This document shows, piece after piece, positions 33,746 to 42,416 of a stretch of 64,000 nucleotides of DNA (the stretch's first letter is position 1; the number at the start of each line of letters is the position of its first letter). The position numbers and the translations under genes are program-made. The notes beneath the pieces were generated by a model. It was not told the origin of the DNA. It saw only the letters and a list, made by a program, of their open reading frames with translations, and ran no database searches. The stretch is from Virgibacillus_F necropolis_A. Lineage in GTDB: Bacteria > Bacillota > Bacilli > Bacillales > Amphibacillaceae. Where the stretch lies: positions 2,728,001 through 2,792,000 of the forward strand of contig NZ_CP084992.1 in NCBI RefSeq assembly GCF_044793635.1, read 5' to 3'.

Positions 33746-35957
33746 AATCAACCCAGAGAAAATTGAATCAGAAAAATTGTACCAAGGCATGGGTTTAAGC
33801 GATGAAGAATTTAACATGGTTAAAACAATCTTAAAACGCCGCCCGAATTTTACAGAAACAGGAATCTTTTCTGTTATGTGGTCAGAGCATTGCAGTTATA
33901 AAACATCAAAGCCTTTATTACGTAAATTTCCGACAAAAGCGCCACATGTCCTTCAAGGACCTGGGGAAGGTGCAGGAATTATTGATATTGGTGATGAGCA
34001 AGCGGTAGTTTTTAAAGTAGAAAGCCATAATCATCCATCAGCGGTTGAACCATACGAGGGTGCAGCAACAGGTGTTGGTGGAATTATTCGTGATGTGTTC
34101 TCAATGGGCGCTCGTCCGGTTGCAATGATGAATTCCCTTCGCTTTGGAAACCTTACTACAGAACGTGTGAAATACCTTTTTAAAGAAGTTGTCCATGGAA
34201 TTGCTGGTTATGGTAACTGTGTTGGCGTGCCAACAGTTGGTGGTGAAGTTCAATTTGATGATAGCTATCAAGATAATCCGCTAGTTAATGCGATGTGTGT
34301 TGGATTAATCGATCATAAGGATATCCAAAAAGGAATCGCTGCCGGAATCGGTAACACGGTTATTTATGCCGGAGCGGCAACAGGCCGTGACGGTATTCAC
34401 GGAGCAACTTTTGCATCAGATGATTTAGCGGAAGATGCAAACAAGGATCGTCCAGCGGTTCAAGTTGGCGACCCATTTATGGAGAAGCTTTTAATTGAAG
34501 CGTGTTTAGAAGTTATTCATTGTGACTCACTTGTTGGTATGCAGGATATGGGGGCAGCAGGCCTTACATCGTCCGCTAGTGAGATGGCAAGTAAAGCTGG
34601 TACTGGAATGGAAATGAATTTAGATCTTGTACCACAGCGCGAGCAGAACATGAATGCATATGAATTAATGCTTTCTGAATCACAGGAGCGCATGCTACTT
34701 GTTGCGAAAAAAGGTCAAGAACAAGAAATTATTGATATCTTTGAAAAGTATGGATTACAAGCAGTTGCTGTAGGCGAAGTAATTGAAGAAAAAACATTCC
34801 GTTTGAAGCAGCATGGGGAAGTTGTTGCAGACATTCCTGTAGATGCATTGGCAGAGGAAGCGCCTGTATACAATATGCCATCAAAAGAAGCGGTATATTT
34901 CCAAGAATTCCAAAAGCAGGCCGAAGTCGTTCCAGCTGTTGAAGATCATGGCGATATGTTAAAACAATTGCTTCAACAACCGACTATCGCAAGCAAAGAA
35001 TATGTTTATGATCAATATGATTCAATGGTACAAACTAATACGGTAGTAGCACCTGGCTCAGATGCTGCGGTTGTACGTATCAAAGGAACCAATAAAGCAC
35101 TCGCAATTACGACAGATTGTAACTCACGCTATATTTATTTAGACCCTGAAACTGGTGGGAAGATAGCTGTTGCGGAAGCTGCACGAAACGTTGTTTGCTC
35201 CGGAGCCCGTCCTTTAGGTCTAACAGATGGGTTGAACTTTGGTAATCCGACAAATCCAGAAGTATTTTGGCAAATGGAAAAAAGTGTAGAAGGCATGAGC
35301 GATGCATGTAGCTTACTAGAAACACCAGTAATCAGCGGAAATGTTTCGCTATACAACCAATCACAAGGACAATCAATTTTCCCAACACCAGTTGTTGGTA
35401 TGGTTGGATTAATCGAATCACTTGAGCATTTGACACCAAGCTACTTCCAAAATGATGGCGATCTTATTTATGTTATTGGTGAGTCGAAGCCTGAATTTGG
35501 CGGAAGTGAATTACAAAATGTTATCGATGGTAAATACTCCGGTAAGGCACCAAGTATTGATTTATCAGTGGAAAAAGAGAGACAAAATAAACTATTAACT
35601 GCGATTCATCAGGGACTTGTTGTATCTGCGCATGATCTTGCTGAAGGCGGTCTTGGCGTTGCACTTGCGGAAAGTGTTTTTTCGGAAAAAGGTCTTGGTG
35701 CTGACGTTTCAATTGAAGACGATGTGACAGTGGAATTATTCAGTGAAACTCAGTCTAGATTCCTTGTATCGATAAACCCTGAAAATAAGGCGGCATTTGA
35801 GTCAATGATGAAAGACGCTACGCAAATCGGTACGGTAACAGACAACGGAAAATATGTGGTGAAATCCAATGGTGAACAGGTAATTAACGAAGATGCTAAA
35901 TCACTTCAATCATTATGGAAAGGAGCTATTCCATGCTTGCTGAAATCAAAGGCATAA
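33729..35957 (+). CDS. purL: FGAM synthase large subunit PurL
   Basis: This 742-residue small-type PurL requires PurS and PurQ. The blocks MWSEHCSYK, GPGEGAGIIDIGD, VVFKVESHNHPSAVEPYEGAATG and LAEGGLGVALAES mark the AIR-synthase-like ATP-binding repeats. It overlaps purQ by 17 bases, and purF starts inside its 3' end. Confidence 0.97.
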   Translation: MLLTHEINPEKIESEKLYQGMGLSDEEFNMVKTILKRRPNFTETGIFSVMWSEHCSYKTSKPLLRKFPTKAPHVLQGPGEGAGIIDIGDEQAVVFKVESHNHPSAVEPYEGAATGVGGIIRDVFSMGARPVAMMNSLRFGNLTTERVKYLFKEVVHGIAGYGNCVGVPTVGGEVQFDDSYQDNPLVNAMCVGLIDHKDIQKGIAAGIGNTVIYAGAATGRDGIHGATFASDDLAEDANKDRPAVQVGDPFMEKLLIEACLEVIHCDSLVGMQDMGAAGLTSSASEMASKAGTGMEMNLDLVPQREQNMNAYELMLSESQERMLLVAKKGQEQEIIDIFEKYGLQAVAVGEVIEEKTFRLKQHGEVVADIPVDALAEEAPVYNMPSKEAVYFQEFQKQAEVVPAVEDHGDMLKQLLQQPTIASKEYVYDQYDSMVQTNTVVAPGSDAAVVRIKGTNKALAITTDCNSRYIYLDPETGGKIAVAEAARNVVCSGARPLGLTDGLNFGNPTNPEVFWQMEKSVEGMSDACSLLETPVISGNVSLYNQSQGQSIFPTPVVGMVGLIESLEHLTPSYFQNDGDLIYVIGESKPEFGGSELQNVIDGKYSGKAPSIDLSVEKERQNKLLTAIHQGLVVSAHDLAEGGLGVALAESVFSEKGLGADVSIEDDVTVELFSETQSRFLVSINPENKAAFESMMKDATQIGTVTDNGKYVVKSNGEQVINEDAKSLQSLWKGAIPCLLKSKA

Positions 35958-37342
35958 ACGAAGAATGTGGTGTTTTTGGAATATGGGGTCATGAAAAAGC
36001 AGCAGAAATCACTTACTACGGATTACACGCTCTACAACATCGAGGTCAAGATGGAGCAGGTGTCGTAACAAGTGATGGGGAAAAGCTAAAAGTGCATAAA
36101 GGACTCGGGCTTGTTAATGATGTGTTCAAACATGCTAAATTTGACGAACTTCAAGGCCGTACCGCAATTGGTCATGTGCGTTATGGCACACAAGGTGATG
36201 GCGGTTTCGATAATGTGCAGCCATTACTATTTCGTTCGCAAACTGGGAGTCTGGCTATTGCGCATAATGGCAACATCATGAATGGGCATAAGTTACGGGG
36301 ACAACTTGAGGATCAAGGAAGTATCCTGCAAACGACATCAGATACGGAAGTACTGGCGCATTTGATTAAACGTAGTCTATCTGATGACTTTGAAGAATCT
36401 ATAATAAGTGCACTTCGTAGTTTGGTAGGCGCATATTCCTTTGTCATTCTAAAAGAAGATGCAATGTATATAGCGGCAGATCCACGAGGACTTAGACCAT
36501 TATCGATTGGCCGATTAGGGGATGGCTATGTTGCAGCATCTGAAACGTGCGCATTTGATTTGGTAGGAGCTAAATTTGAAAGGGACGTAGAGCCAGGTGA
36601 ATTGATTATTATTGATAAAGATGGCCTTCGTTCAAAAAGTTTCCAAGAAAGAGAATCACGGACAATGTGTGCAATGGAATATGTATACCTTTCCAGACCT
36701 GATAGCGATATTAATAACGTGAATGTACATGCTTCACGAAAAAAAATGGGTGTCGAGCTCGCAAAAGAAGCATCTGTTGAAGCCGATGTTGTAACAGGTG
36801 TACCTGATTCAAGTATATCCGCTGCTATTGGATATGCAGAAGAAACTGGTATCCCATATGAAATAGGCATAATAAAAAATAGATATGTTGGGCGTACGTT
36901 TATTCAACCATCACAGGAATTACGCGAGCAAGGTGTGAAAATGAAGCTGTCACCAGTTCGTGGAATTGTGGAAGGAAAACGCGTTATCATGATCGATGAT
37001 TCGATTGTTCGAGGAACGACAAGTAGACGAATTGTACGCATGTTAAAAGAAGCAGGGGCAAAAGAAGTACATGTTCGAATTGCTTCACCATCCTTACAAC
37101 ATCCTTGCTATTATGGAATTGATATGTCCACAAGAGACGAATTAATTGCAGCAAATAATACAATCGATGAAATCGCAGAAATAATTGGTGCAGATAGCCT
37201 GGCTTACTTGTCAGAAGAAGGACTTGAACGAGCAATTATCCGTGAAGACAAGGACGATCAGGGTATTTGCAAGGCTTGTTTTACAGGAAATTATCCTGTT
37301 AAAGAAAAAGGACAAAAGGAAATCGAATATACAAGATTGTAA
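35933..37342 (+). CDS. purF: Amidophosphoribosyltransferase
   Basis: This is the committed enzyme of purine synthesis, 469 residues from ATG 35933 (MLAEIKGINEECGVFG). GAAAGGAG seven bases upstream decides against the earlier ATG at 35915. The first eleven residues are a propeptide cleaved before the catalytic Cys12. The PRPP loop is VIMIDDSIVRGTTS. Cysteines in TMCAMEY, HPCYYG and GICKACF fit the 4Fe-4S cluster of the B. subtilis-type enzyme. It overlaps purL by 25 bases. A 378-bp repeat-filled gap follows. Confidence 0.96.
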   Translation: MLAEIKGINEECGVFGIWGHEKAAEITYYGLHALQHRGQDGAGVVTSDGEKLKVHKGLGLVNDVFKHAKFDELQGRTAIGHVRYGTQGDGGFDNVQPLLFRSQTGSLAIAHNGNIMNGHKLRGQLEDQGSILQTTSDTEVLAHLIKRSLSDDFEESIISALRSLVGAYSFVILKEDAMYIAADPRGLRPLSIGRLGDGYVAASETCAFDLVGAKFERDVEPGELIIIDKDGLRSKSFQERESRTMCAMEYVYLSRPDSDINNVNVHASRKKMGVELAKEASVEADVVTGVPDSSISAAIGYAEETGIPYEIGIIKNRYVGRTFIQPSQELREQGVKMKLSPVRGIVEGKRVIMIDDSIVRGTTSRRIVRMLKEAGAKEVHVRIASPSLQHPCYYGIDMSTRDELIAANNTIDEIAEIIGADSLAYLSEEGLERAIIREDKDDQGICKACFTGNYPVKEKGQKEIEYTRL

Positions 37343-37345
37343 ATA

Positions 37346-37465
37346 GAAAAGCGGAGGCGCCTGACCAGCGACGTACAAATAGATAGGACTGTGAAAGTAC
37401 GGTGAACTTTCCGAACATTCATCAGGACTAACTATTTGCTAGTCGCTAGAAGCCACAGCTAGACA
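37346..37465 (+). repeat. R1 repeat, copy 5
   Basis: GAAAAGCGGAGGCGCCTGACCAG at the left and CTAGAAGCCACAGCTAGACA at the right, with a core hairpin AAATAGATAGGACTG...AGGACTAACTATTT. It begins four bases after the purF stop. Confidence 0.85.
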
Positions 37466-37469
37466 GAAA

Positions 37470-37590
37470 GAAAAGCGGAGGCGACTGGTCAGAAGCGGAC
37501 GCATAAGCAAGGAACCGAAGAACGCAAGGGCTTAAGCGTTCAGAGTGTTCATTGCTTATGACGGCAGCTTCTAGAAGCCGCAGCTAGACA
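37470..37590 (+). repeat. R1 repeat, copy 6
   Basis: Same ends as copy 5 in direct orientation. The core GCATAAGCAAGGAACCGAAG...TTGCTTATG is the same as in copy 1 at 14983, although the two loci are 22 kb apart. Confidence 0.85.
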
Positions 37591-37594
37591 AATA

Positions 37595-37620
37595 GAAAAG
37601 CGGAGGCGACTGGTCAGTAC
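37595..37620 (+). repeat. R1 repeat, copy 7 (5' end only)
   Basis: GAAAAGCGGAGGCGACTGGT and a few more bases of an R1 left end, then similarity stops. The remaining 100 bp to purM hold nothing else I recognise apart from the purM ribosome site. Confidence 0.7.
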
Positions 37621-37720
37621 TGTCGCACTTGTTAGTAATACCATAAATGAAAATACTGTCCTAGCACTCGATCTGGGGCATTTATGTTAATTTAATCTAA
37701 TGAAAAAAGGTGGGTCCTAA

Positions 37721-38743
37721 ATGTCTGATGCGTATAGAGAAGCGGGAGTCGACGTTGAAAAAGGCTATCAAGCTGTTGATTTAATGAAAAAGCATATCGC
37801 CAAAACAAATCGGAAAGAGGTACTTGGTGGTCTTGGTGGATTCGCTGGATTGTTTGATTTAAGCGGTTTTAGCTATCAAGAGCCGGTGTTGGTTTCTGGA
37901 ACAGATGGCGTAGGAACGAAGCTGAAGCTAGCATTTCAACTTGATAAGCATAATTCTATCGGGAAAGATTTAGTCGCTATGTGTGTCAATGACATTGTTG
38001 CACAAGGGGCGCGTCCTCTGTTTTTCCTTGACTACATTGCCTGTGGAAAAAATAATCCAGAAATGATTGAACAAATTGTTGCAGGTGTAGCAAACGGATG
38101 CGTCGATGCTGGTGCTGCATTAATTGGTGGAGAAACAGCAGAAATGCCTGGTATGTATCAGGATAATGAATACGATGTCGCGGGATTTGCGGTTGGTATC
38201 GCGGAAAAATCGAAACTAATCACCGGTGAACGTATTCAAGCGGGCGATGTTGTGATTGGTCTACCATCTAGCGGGATTCATTCCAATGGGTATTCATTGG
38301 TGCGAAAAGTTGTCGCTGATTTAGATCTTGCTGATTCGTATCAAGGACTATCTAAACCACTTGGCGCAACACTTTTAGAACCAACTAAAATATATGCAAA
38401 GCCCATGTCAAAGCTTACTAAAGAGATTGATATAAAAGGGATCTCACATATCACTGGTGGGGGATTCTATGAAAATATTCCACGAATGTTACCTGCTGGT
38501 TTAGGTGTGGAAATTGACCGTACTAGTTGGAATACACCTGAAATATTTACTTTCTTACAAAAGCAAGGAAATATTTCGGATCAAGATATGTTTGGTGTAT
38601 TTAATATGGGTATCGGTATGGCGGTAGTTGTTGATCAGGACAAAGCGGATCTAGCGGTAGATATTTTGCAGGAAAATGGTGAATCTGCTGTTGTGATTGG
38701 TACTGTTTCAGAGCATGAAGGAGTTCGTTTTATAAATGAATAA
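37721..38743 (+). CDS. purM: Phosphoribosylformylglycinamidine cyclo-ligase
   Basis: This 340-residue AIR synthetase closes the imidazole ring of FGAM. Typical blocks are VSGTDGVGTKLKLAF, CVNDIVAQGARPLFFLDY, GGETAEMPGMY and GGGFYENIPRMLP. The ATG follows AAAAGGTGGG. It overlaps purN by eight bases. Confidence 0.97.
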   Translation: MSDAYREAGVDVEKGYQAVDLMKKHIAKTNRKEVLGGLGGFAGLFDLSGFSYQEPVLVSGTDGVGTKLKLAFQLDKHNSIGKDLVAMCVNDIVAQGARPLFFLDYIACGKNNPEMIEQIVAGVANGCVDAGAALIGGETAEMPGMYQDNEYDVAGFAVGIAEKSKLITGERIQAGDVVIGLPSSGIHSNGYSLVRKVVADLDLADSYQGLSKPLGATLLEPTKIYAKPMSKLTKEIDIKGISHITGGGFYENIPRMLPAGLGVEIDRTSWNTPEIFTFLQKQGNISDQDMFGVFNMGIGMAVVVDQDKADLAVDILQENGESAVVIGTVSEHEGVRFINE

Positions 38744-39308
38744 CATAAAAGCAGCTATCTTTGCTTCGGGTGCAGGTAGCAATTTTCAAGCAATTATGGA
38801 AGCAAATCAGGATAACGCGCTTGGTTGTGAAGTTGTGTTGGTAGTATGCGATAAGCCAGGCGCTGGCGTTATTGAAAAGGCAACTAACTTTGGTGTTACA
38901 GCATGCATAATAGATCCGAAAACTTTTCCTGGAAAAGAAGCTTATGAAAAAGAAGTAGTTTCAGCCCTGCAGGAGGCAGAAGTAGATTGGATCTTTTTAG
39001 CAGGTTATATGCGAATTGTTGGGCAAACGCTGCTTCAGGCCTACGAAGGTTCAATCATAAACATTCATCCTTCTTTACTACCTGCTTATCCTGGACTTGA
39101 CGCAATCGGGCAGGCTTATCGAGCGAACGCTCACACAACCGGGGTAACCATTCATTTTATTGATGAAGGAGTCGATACCGGACCGATTATTGATCAGGAA
39201 GCATTGGAAATTTTACCTAGTGATACAGAGGAAACATTAAAACAGCGAATTCAGGAAATCGAACATCGATTATATCCTAAGGTTATTAAACATGTACTAA
39301 ATAGATAA
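38736..39308 (+). CDS. purN: Phosphoribosylglycinamide formyltransferase
   Basis: This 190-residue folate-dependent GAR transformylase starts AAIFASGAGSNFQAIM. It carries the catalytic block IINIHPSLLPAYPG, and TGVTIHFIDEGVDTGPII with the active-site His and Asp. It overlaps the end of purM. Confidence 0.97.
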   Translation: MNNIKAAIFASGAGSNFQAIMEANQDNALGCEVVLVVCDKPGAGVIEKATNFGVTACIIDPKTFPGKEAYEKEVVSALQEAEVDWIFLAGYMRIVGQTLLQAYEGSIINIHPSLLPAYPGLDAIGQAYRANAHTTGVTIHFIDEGVDTGPIIDQEALEILPSDTEETLKQRIQEIEHRLYPKVIKHVLNR

Positions 39309-39316
39309 GAGCGGAT

Positions 39317-39381
39317 GTTCAAAAAGTCCGGTAAAAATGACACATCGAATTTCTCGGTCCTTTTTATCCGCCTTTTTGAAC
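39317..39381 (+). repeat. Inverted repeat between purN and purH
   Basis: GTTCAAAAAG (39317-39326) and CTTTTTGAAC (39372-39381) are perfect 10-bp inverted ends around a 45-base centre containing GGTCCTTTTTATCC. In the pur mRNA it would fold into one large hairpin just before the purH ribosome site. Confidence 0.7.
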
Positions 39382-39407
39382 ACGCACTAATAGCGAGGAG
39401 TTTTTTC

Positions 39408-40940
39408 ATGACGAAGCGTGCACTTATAAGTGTTTCTAATAAAGAAAATATCGAAGCTTTTGCAAAAGGTTTGATCGAACTTGATTATGAAATCATTTCG
39501 ACTGGAGGAACATTAAAGGCTTTACAGCAATCGGGCGTTGATGCTAAGGCTGTAGAAGAAATTACGGCATTCCCTGAAATACTGGACGGCCGTGTAAAAA
39601 CATTGCACCCTTATATCCATGGAGGGTTATTAGCTGACCGCCAAAACGATAAACATGAAGCTCAGCTTAATGAGCATAACATTACACCAATTGATTTGGT
39701 TATCGTTAACCTATATCCATTCCAGGAAACATTAGCAAATGAAAACACAACAGATGCAGACAAAATTGAAAACATTGATATTGGTGGCCCGACAATGCTT
39801 CGTGCAGCGGCAAAAAACTTCGCAAATGTTGCGGTAGTTGTTGATCCAGCAGATTATCCAGACATTTTGACCGCAATTGAACAGGGTGCATTAGATGAGG
39901 GTAAACGCCGCGAGCTTGCAGCGAAAGTATTCCGTCATACAGCACATTACGATGCGTTAATTGCTGGGTATTTTAATAAGCAAACAGGTGAAGATTATCC
40001 GGATACATATTCGGTTACTTATGAAAAAGTGCAATCCCTTCGTTACGGAGAAAACCCACATCAACAAGCAGCTTTTTATAAACAAGCGCAGAAATCATCG
40101 TATAGCTTAGCGACAGCCAAACAGTTGCACGGTAAGGAATTATCCTATAATAATATCCAAGATGCTAACGCGGCACTGGAAATAATTGCTGAATACACGG
40201 AGCCTACTGCAGTTGCTGTAAAGCACATGAATCCATGTGGAATAGGTTTGAGTGACTCAATCGTGAATGCTTTTGAAAAAGCTTATGCGGCAGATTCTAT
40301 TTCAATCTTTGGTGGTATAGTGGCATGTAATCGTACGGTTGATGCAGATACGGCTATGTTATTACGAGAGATTTTTCTGGAAATAGTTATCGCACCAAGC
40401 TTTACGAAGGAAGCGTTGGATGTTTTAACCGAAAAGAAAAATATCCGATTACTTGAGGTTTCCATGGAGCAAGGAAATACTCAATCGCACAAAATCACAA
40501 GCGTTAATGGTGGATTACTGGTACAAGAGCAGGATAAAGGCATGGCTAGTAAGGATGAGTGGACATATCCTACGGAGCGTAAGCCATCTGAAGAGGAAGT
40601 TAACGATTTGTTATTCGCTTGGCGTGCGGTTAAACATGTGAAGTCCAATGCAATTGTTTTGGCAAAAGGTAACCAGACAATTGGAGTTGGTGCTGGTCAG
40701 ATGAATCGAATAGGTGCTGCAAATATTGCGATTGAACACGCTGGGGATAAAGCCGCGAATTCGGTTATGGCATCAGACGCGTTCTTCCCAATGCCTGATA
40801 CAGTCGAGGCGGCAGCAAAGTCTGGTGTTACAGCAATTATTCAGCCAGGTGGTTCCAAACGTGACCAGGATTCGATTGATGTGTGTGACCAACACGGAAT
40901 CGCAATGGTTTATACAGGAATGAGACATTTTAAACATTAA
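39408..40940 (+). CDS. purH: Bifunctional AICAR transformylase/IMP cyclohydrolase
   Basis: This 510-residue enzyme performs the last two steps to IMP. The N-terminal cyclohydrolase (MGS-like) domain has RALISVSNKENI, EIISTGGTLKAL and DGRVKTLHPYIHGG. The C-terminal transformylase has VAVKHMNPCGIG and SDAFFPMPDTVE. I start it at ATG 39408, seven bases after GAGGAG; the open frame before it is the inverted repeat. Confidence 0.97.
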   Translation: MTKRALISVSNKENIEAFAKGLIELDYEIISTGGTLKALQQSGVDAKAVEEITAFPEILDGRVKTLHPYIHGGLLADRQNDKHEAQLNEHNITPIDLVIVNLYPFQETLANENTTDADKIENIDIGGPTMLRAAAKNFANVAVVVDPADYPDILTAIEQGALDEGKRRELAAKVFRHTAHYDALIAGYFNKQTGEDYPDTYSVTYEKVQSLRYGENPHQQAAFYKQAQKSSYSLATAKQLHGKELSYNNIQDANAALEIIAEYTEPTAVAVKHMNPCGIGLSDSIVNAFEKAYAADSISIFGGIVACNRTVDADTAMLLREIFLEIVIAPSFTKEALDVLTEKKNIRLLEVSMEQGNTQSHKITSVNGGLLVQEQDKGMASKDEWTYPTERKPSEEEVNDLLFAWRAVKHVKSNAIVLAKGNQTIGVGAGQMNRIGAANIAIEHAGDKAANSVMASDAFFPMPDTVEAAAKSGVTAIIQPGGSKRDQDSIDVCDQHGIAMVYTGMRHFKH

Positions 40941-40964
40941 TCCTTATGAATGAGGAGTGGGAAT

Positions 40965-42215
40965 ATGAATGTACTAGTTATCGGCAAAGGTGGACGCGAG
41001 CATAGTATTTTGATGAAACTAGCCGAAAGCGAGCGCGTCGACAATCTCTACGCTGCACCTGGTAATGGTGGAATTACGCAGCATGCGACTTGTGTAGATA
41101 TTAATGAGACGGAAATTGATAAACTAATCGATTTTGCTTTAACGAATCAAGTAGATTTAACGGTCGTTGGTCCGGAGAATCCATTATTAGATGGAATTGC
41201 AAATCGTTTTCAAGCAGAAGGACTAAAAGTTTTTGCACCGACAAAGGAAGCGGCACTGTTAGAAGGAAGCAAAAGCTTTGCCAAAGAGTTTATGCAAAAA
41301 TATGATATTCCAACTGCAGGGTATGCAACATTTACAGATGCAGAAGCGGCAAAAAAGCATATTAAAGAAAGTGGCGCACCAATTGTGATTAAAGCAGATG
41401 GCTTAGCTGCTGGAAAAGGTGTTGTCGTAGCTGAAACGGTTGAGGAAGCAGTAGAGGCAGTTGACTCCATGTTAGTTGATAAGGCGTTTGCCGATGCAGG
41501 GGAAACGATTGTGATTGAGGAATGCTTAGTAGGTAAAGAGTTTTCACTTATGGCATTTGTTAATGAAGGAAATGTCTACCCAATGATTCCGGCCCGTGAT
41601 CACAAACGTGCATTTGATAATGACGAAGGTCCGAATACTGGTGGGATGGGCGCGTATGCTCCGGTTGAAGATATAACTTCGGAAATAGTATCATTTACAA
41701 CACGTGAAGTTTTGCAAAAAGCGGCAGATGGGATGATGGAAGAGGGATGTCCCTTTACCGGTATCTTATATGCTGGGTTAATGCAGACAGAAGATGGACC
41801 TAAAGTGATTGAGTTCAATACACGATTTGGTGATCCAGAAACGCAAGTCGTCCTGCCACTTTTAGAGAACGATTTGGCGCAGGTATTTTCAGATGTGTTA
41901 GATGGAAATGATCCACAATTACAATGGGAAGATAGTATTGCGGTTGGCGTAGTTGTTGCATCGAATGGCTATCCGGGGTCTTATGATAAAGGAGTTAGTC
42001 TACCAAATTTCAATCCATCGGAAAGCGCATATATCGTTCATGCTGGAACCAAAAAAGTAGAAGGAAAGCTAGTTTCCGATGGTGGACGTGTACTTTTAGT
42101 AGGGGCAAAAGAATCTTCCATTGCTGATGCAACTAGTGAGGTATATCAAACATTAACGGACTTGGATAACTCAAAAGGATTTTTCTATCGAAATGATATA
42201 GGCAAACATAGCTAA
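40965..42215 (+). CDS. purD: Phosphoribosylamine-glycine ligase
   Basis: This 416-residue ATP-grasp GAR synthetase begins MNVLVIGKGGREHSI at ATG 40965 behind GAGGAGTGGG. VVIGPENPLL-type (here VVGPENPLL), IKADGLAAGKGVVVA and EFNTRFGDPETQ are family motifs. Last gene of the pur operon. Confidence 0.96.
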   Translation: MNVLVIGKGGREHSILMKLAESERVDNLYAAPGNGGITQHATCVDINETEIDKLIDFALTNQVDLTVVGPENPLLDGIANRFQAEGLKVFAPTKEAALLEGSKSFAKEFMQKYDIPTAGYATFTDAEAAKKHIKESGAPIVIKADGLAAGKGVVVAETVEEAVEAVDSMLVDKAFADAGETIVIEECLVGKEFSLMAFVNEGNVYPMIPARDHKRAFDNDEGPNTGGMGAYAPVEDITSEIVSFTTREVLQKAADGMMEEGCPFTGILYAGLMQTEDGPKVIEFNTRFGDPETQVVLPLLENDLAQVFSDVLDGNDPQLQWEDSIAVGVVVASNGYPGSYDKGVSLPNFNPSESAYIVHAGTKKVEGKLVSDGGRVLLVGAKESSIADATSEVYQTLTDLDNSKGFFYRNDIGKHS

Positions 42216-42226
42216 ATTATTCGGTT

Positions 42227-42266
42227 AAATTCGGGTGGTGCCTGTGGTACCACCCGAATTTTGTTA
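42227..42266 (+). terminator. pur operon terminator
   Basis: AAATTCGGGTGGT pairs with ACCACCCGAATTT, followed by TGTT, twelve bases after the purD stop. Confidence 0.82.
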
Positions 42267-42333
42267 CACGTAATGTTTATCCTGTACTTAATTCCTTAAA
42301 TTTCTTATAATTATGTTAAATGTAATAAAATAG

Positions 42334-42371
42334 TCACTTTTGTACGCCAAAACGTTAGTGTGCAAAAGTGA
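42334..42371. other. Inverted repeat upstream of the YerA-like gene
   Basis: TCACTTTTG and CAAAAGTGA flank a 20-base centre, about 45 bp before the start codon. It could be an operator or an RNA hairpin; no matching regulator is recognised. Confidence 0.5.
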
Positions 42372-42416
42372 AAAATATGGTACGATTAAGAAAATATTAA
42401 ATTGGAGAGTTGTTTT

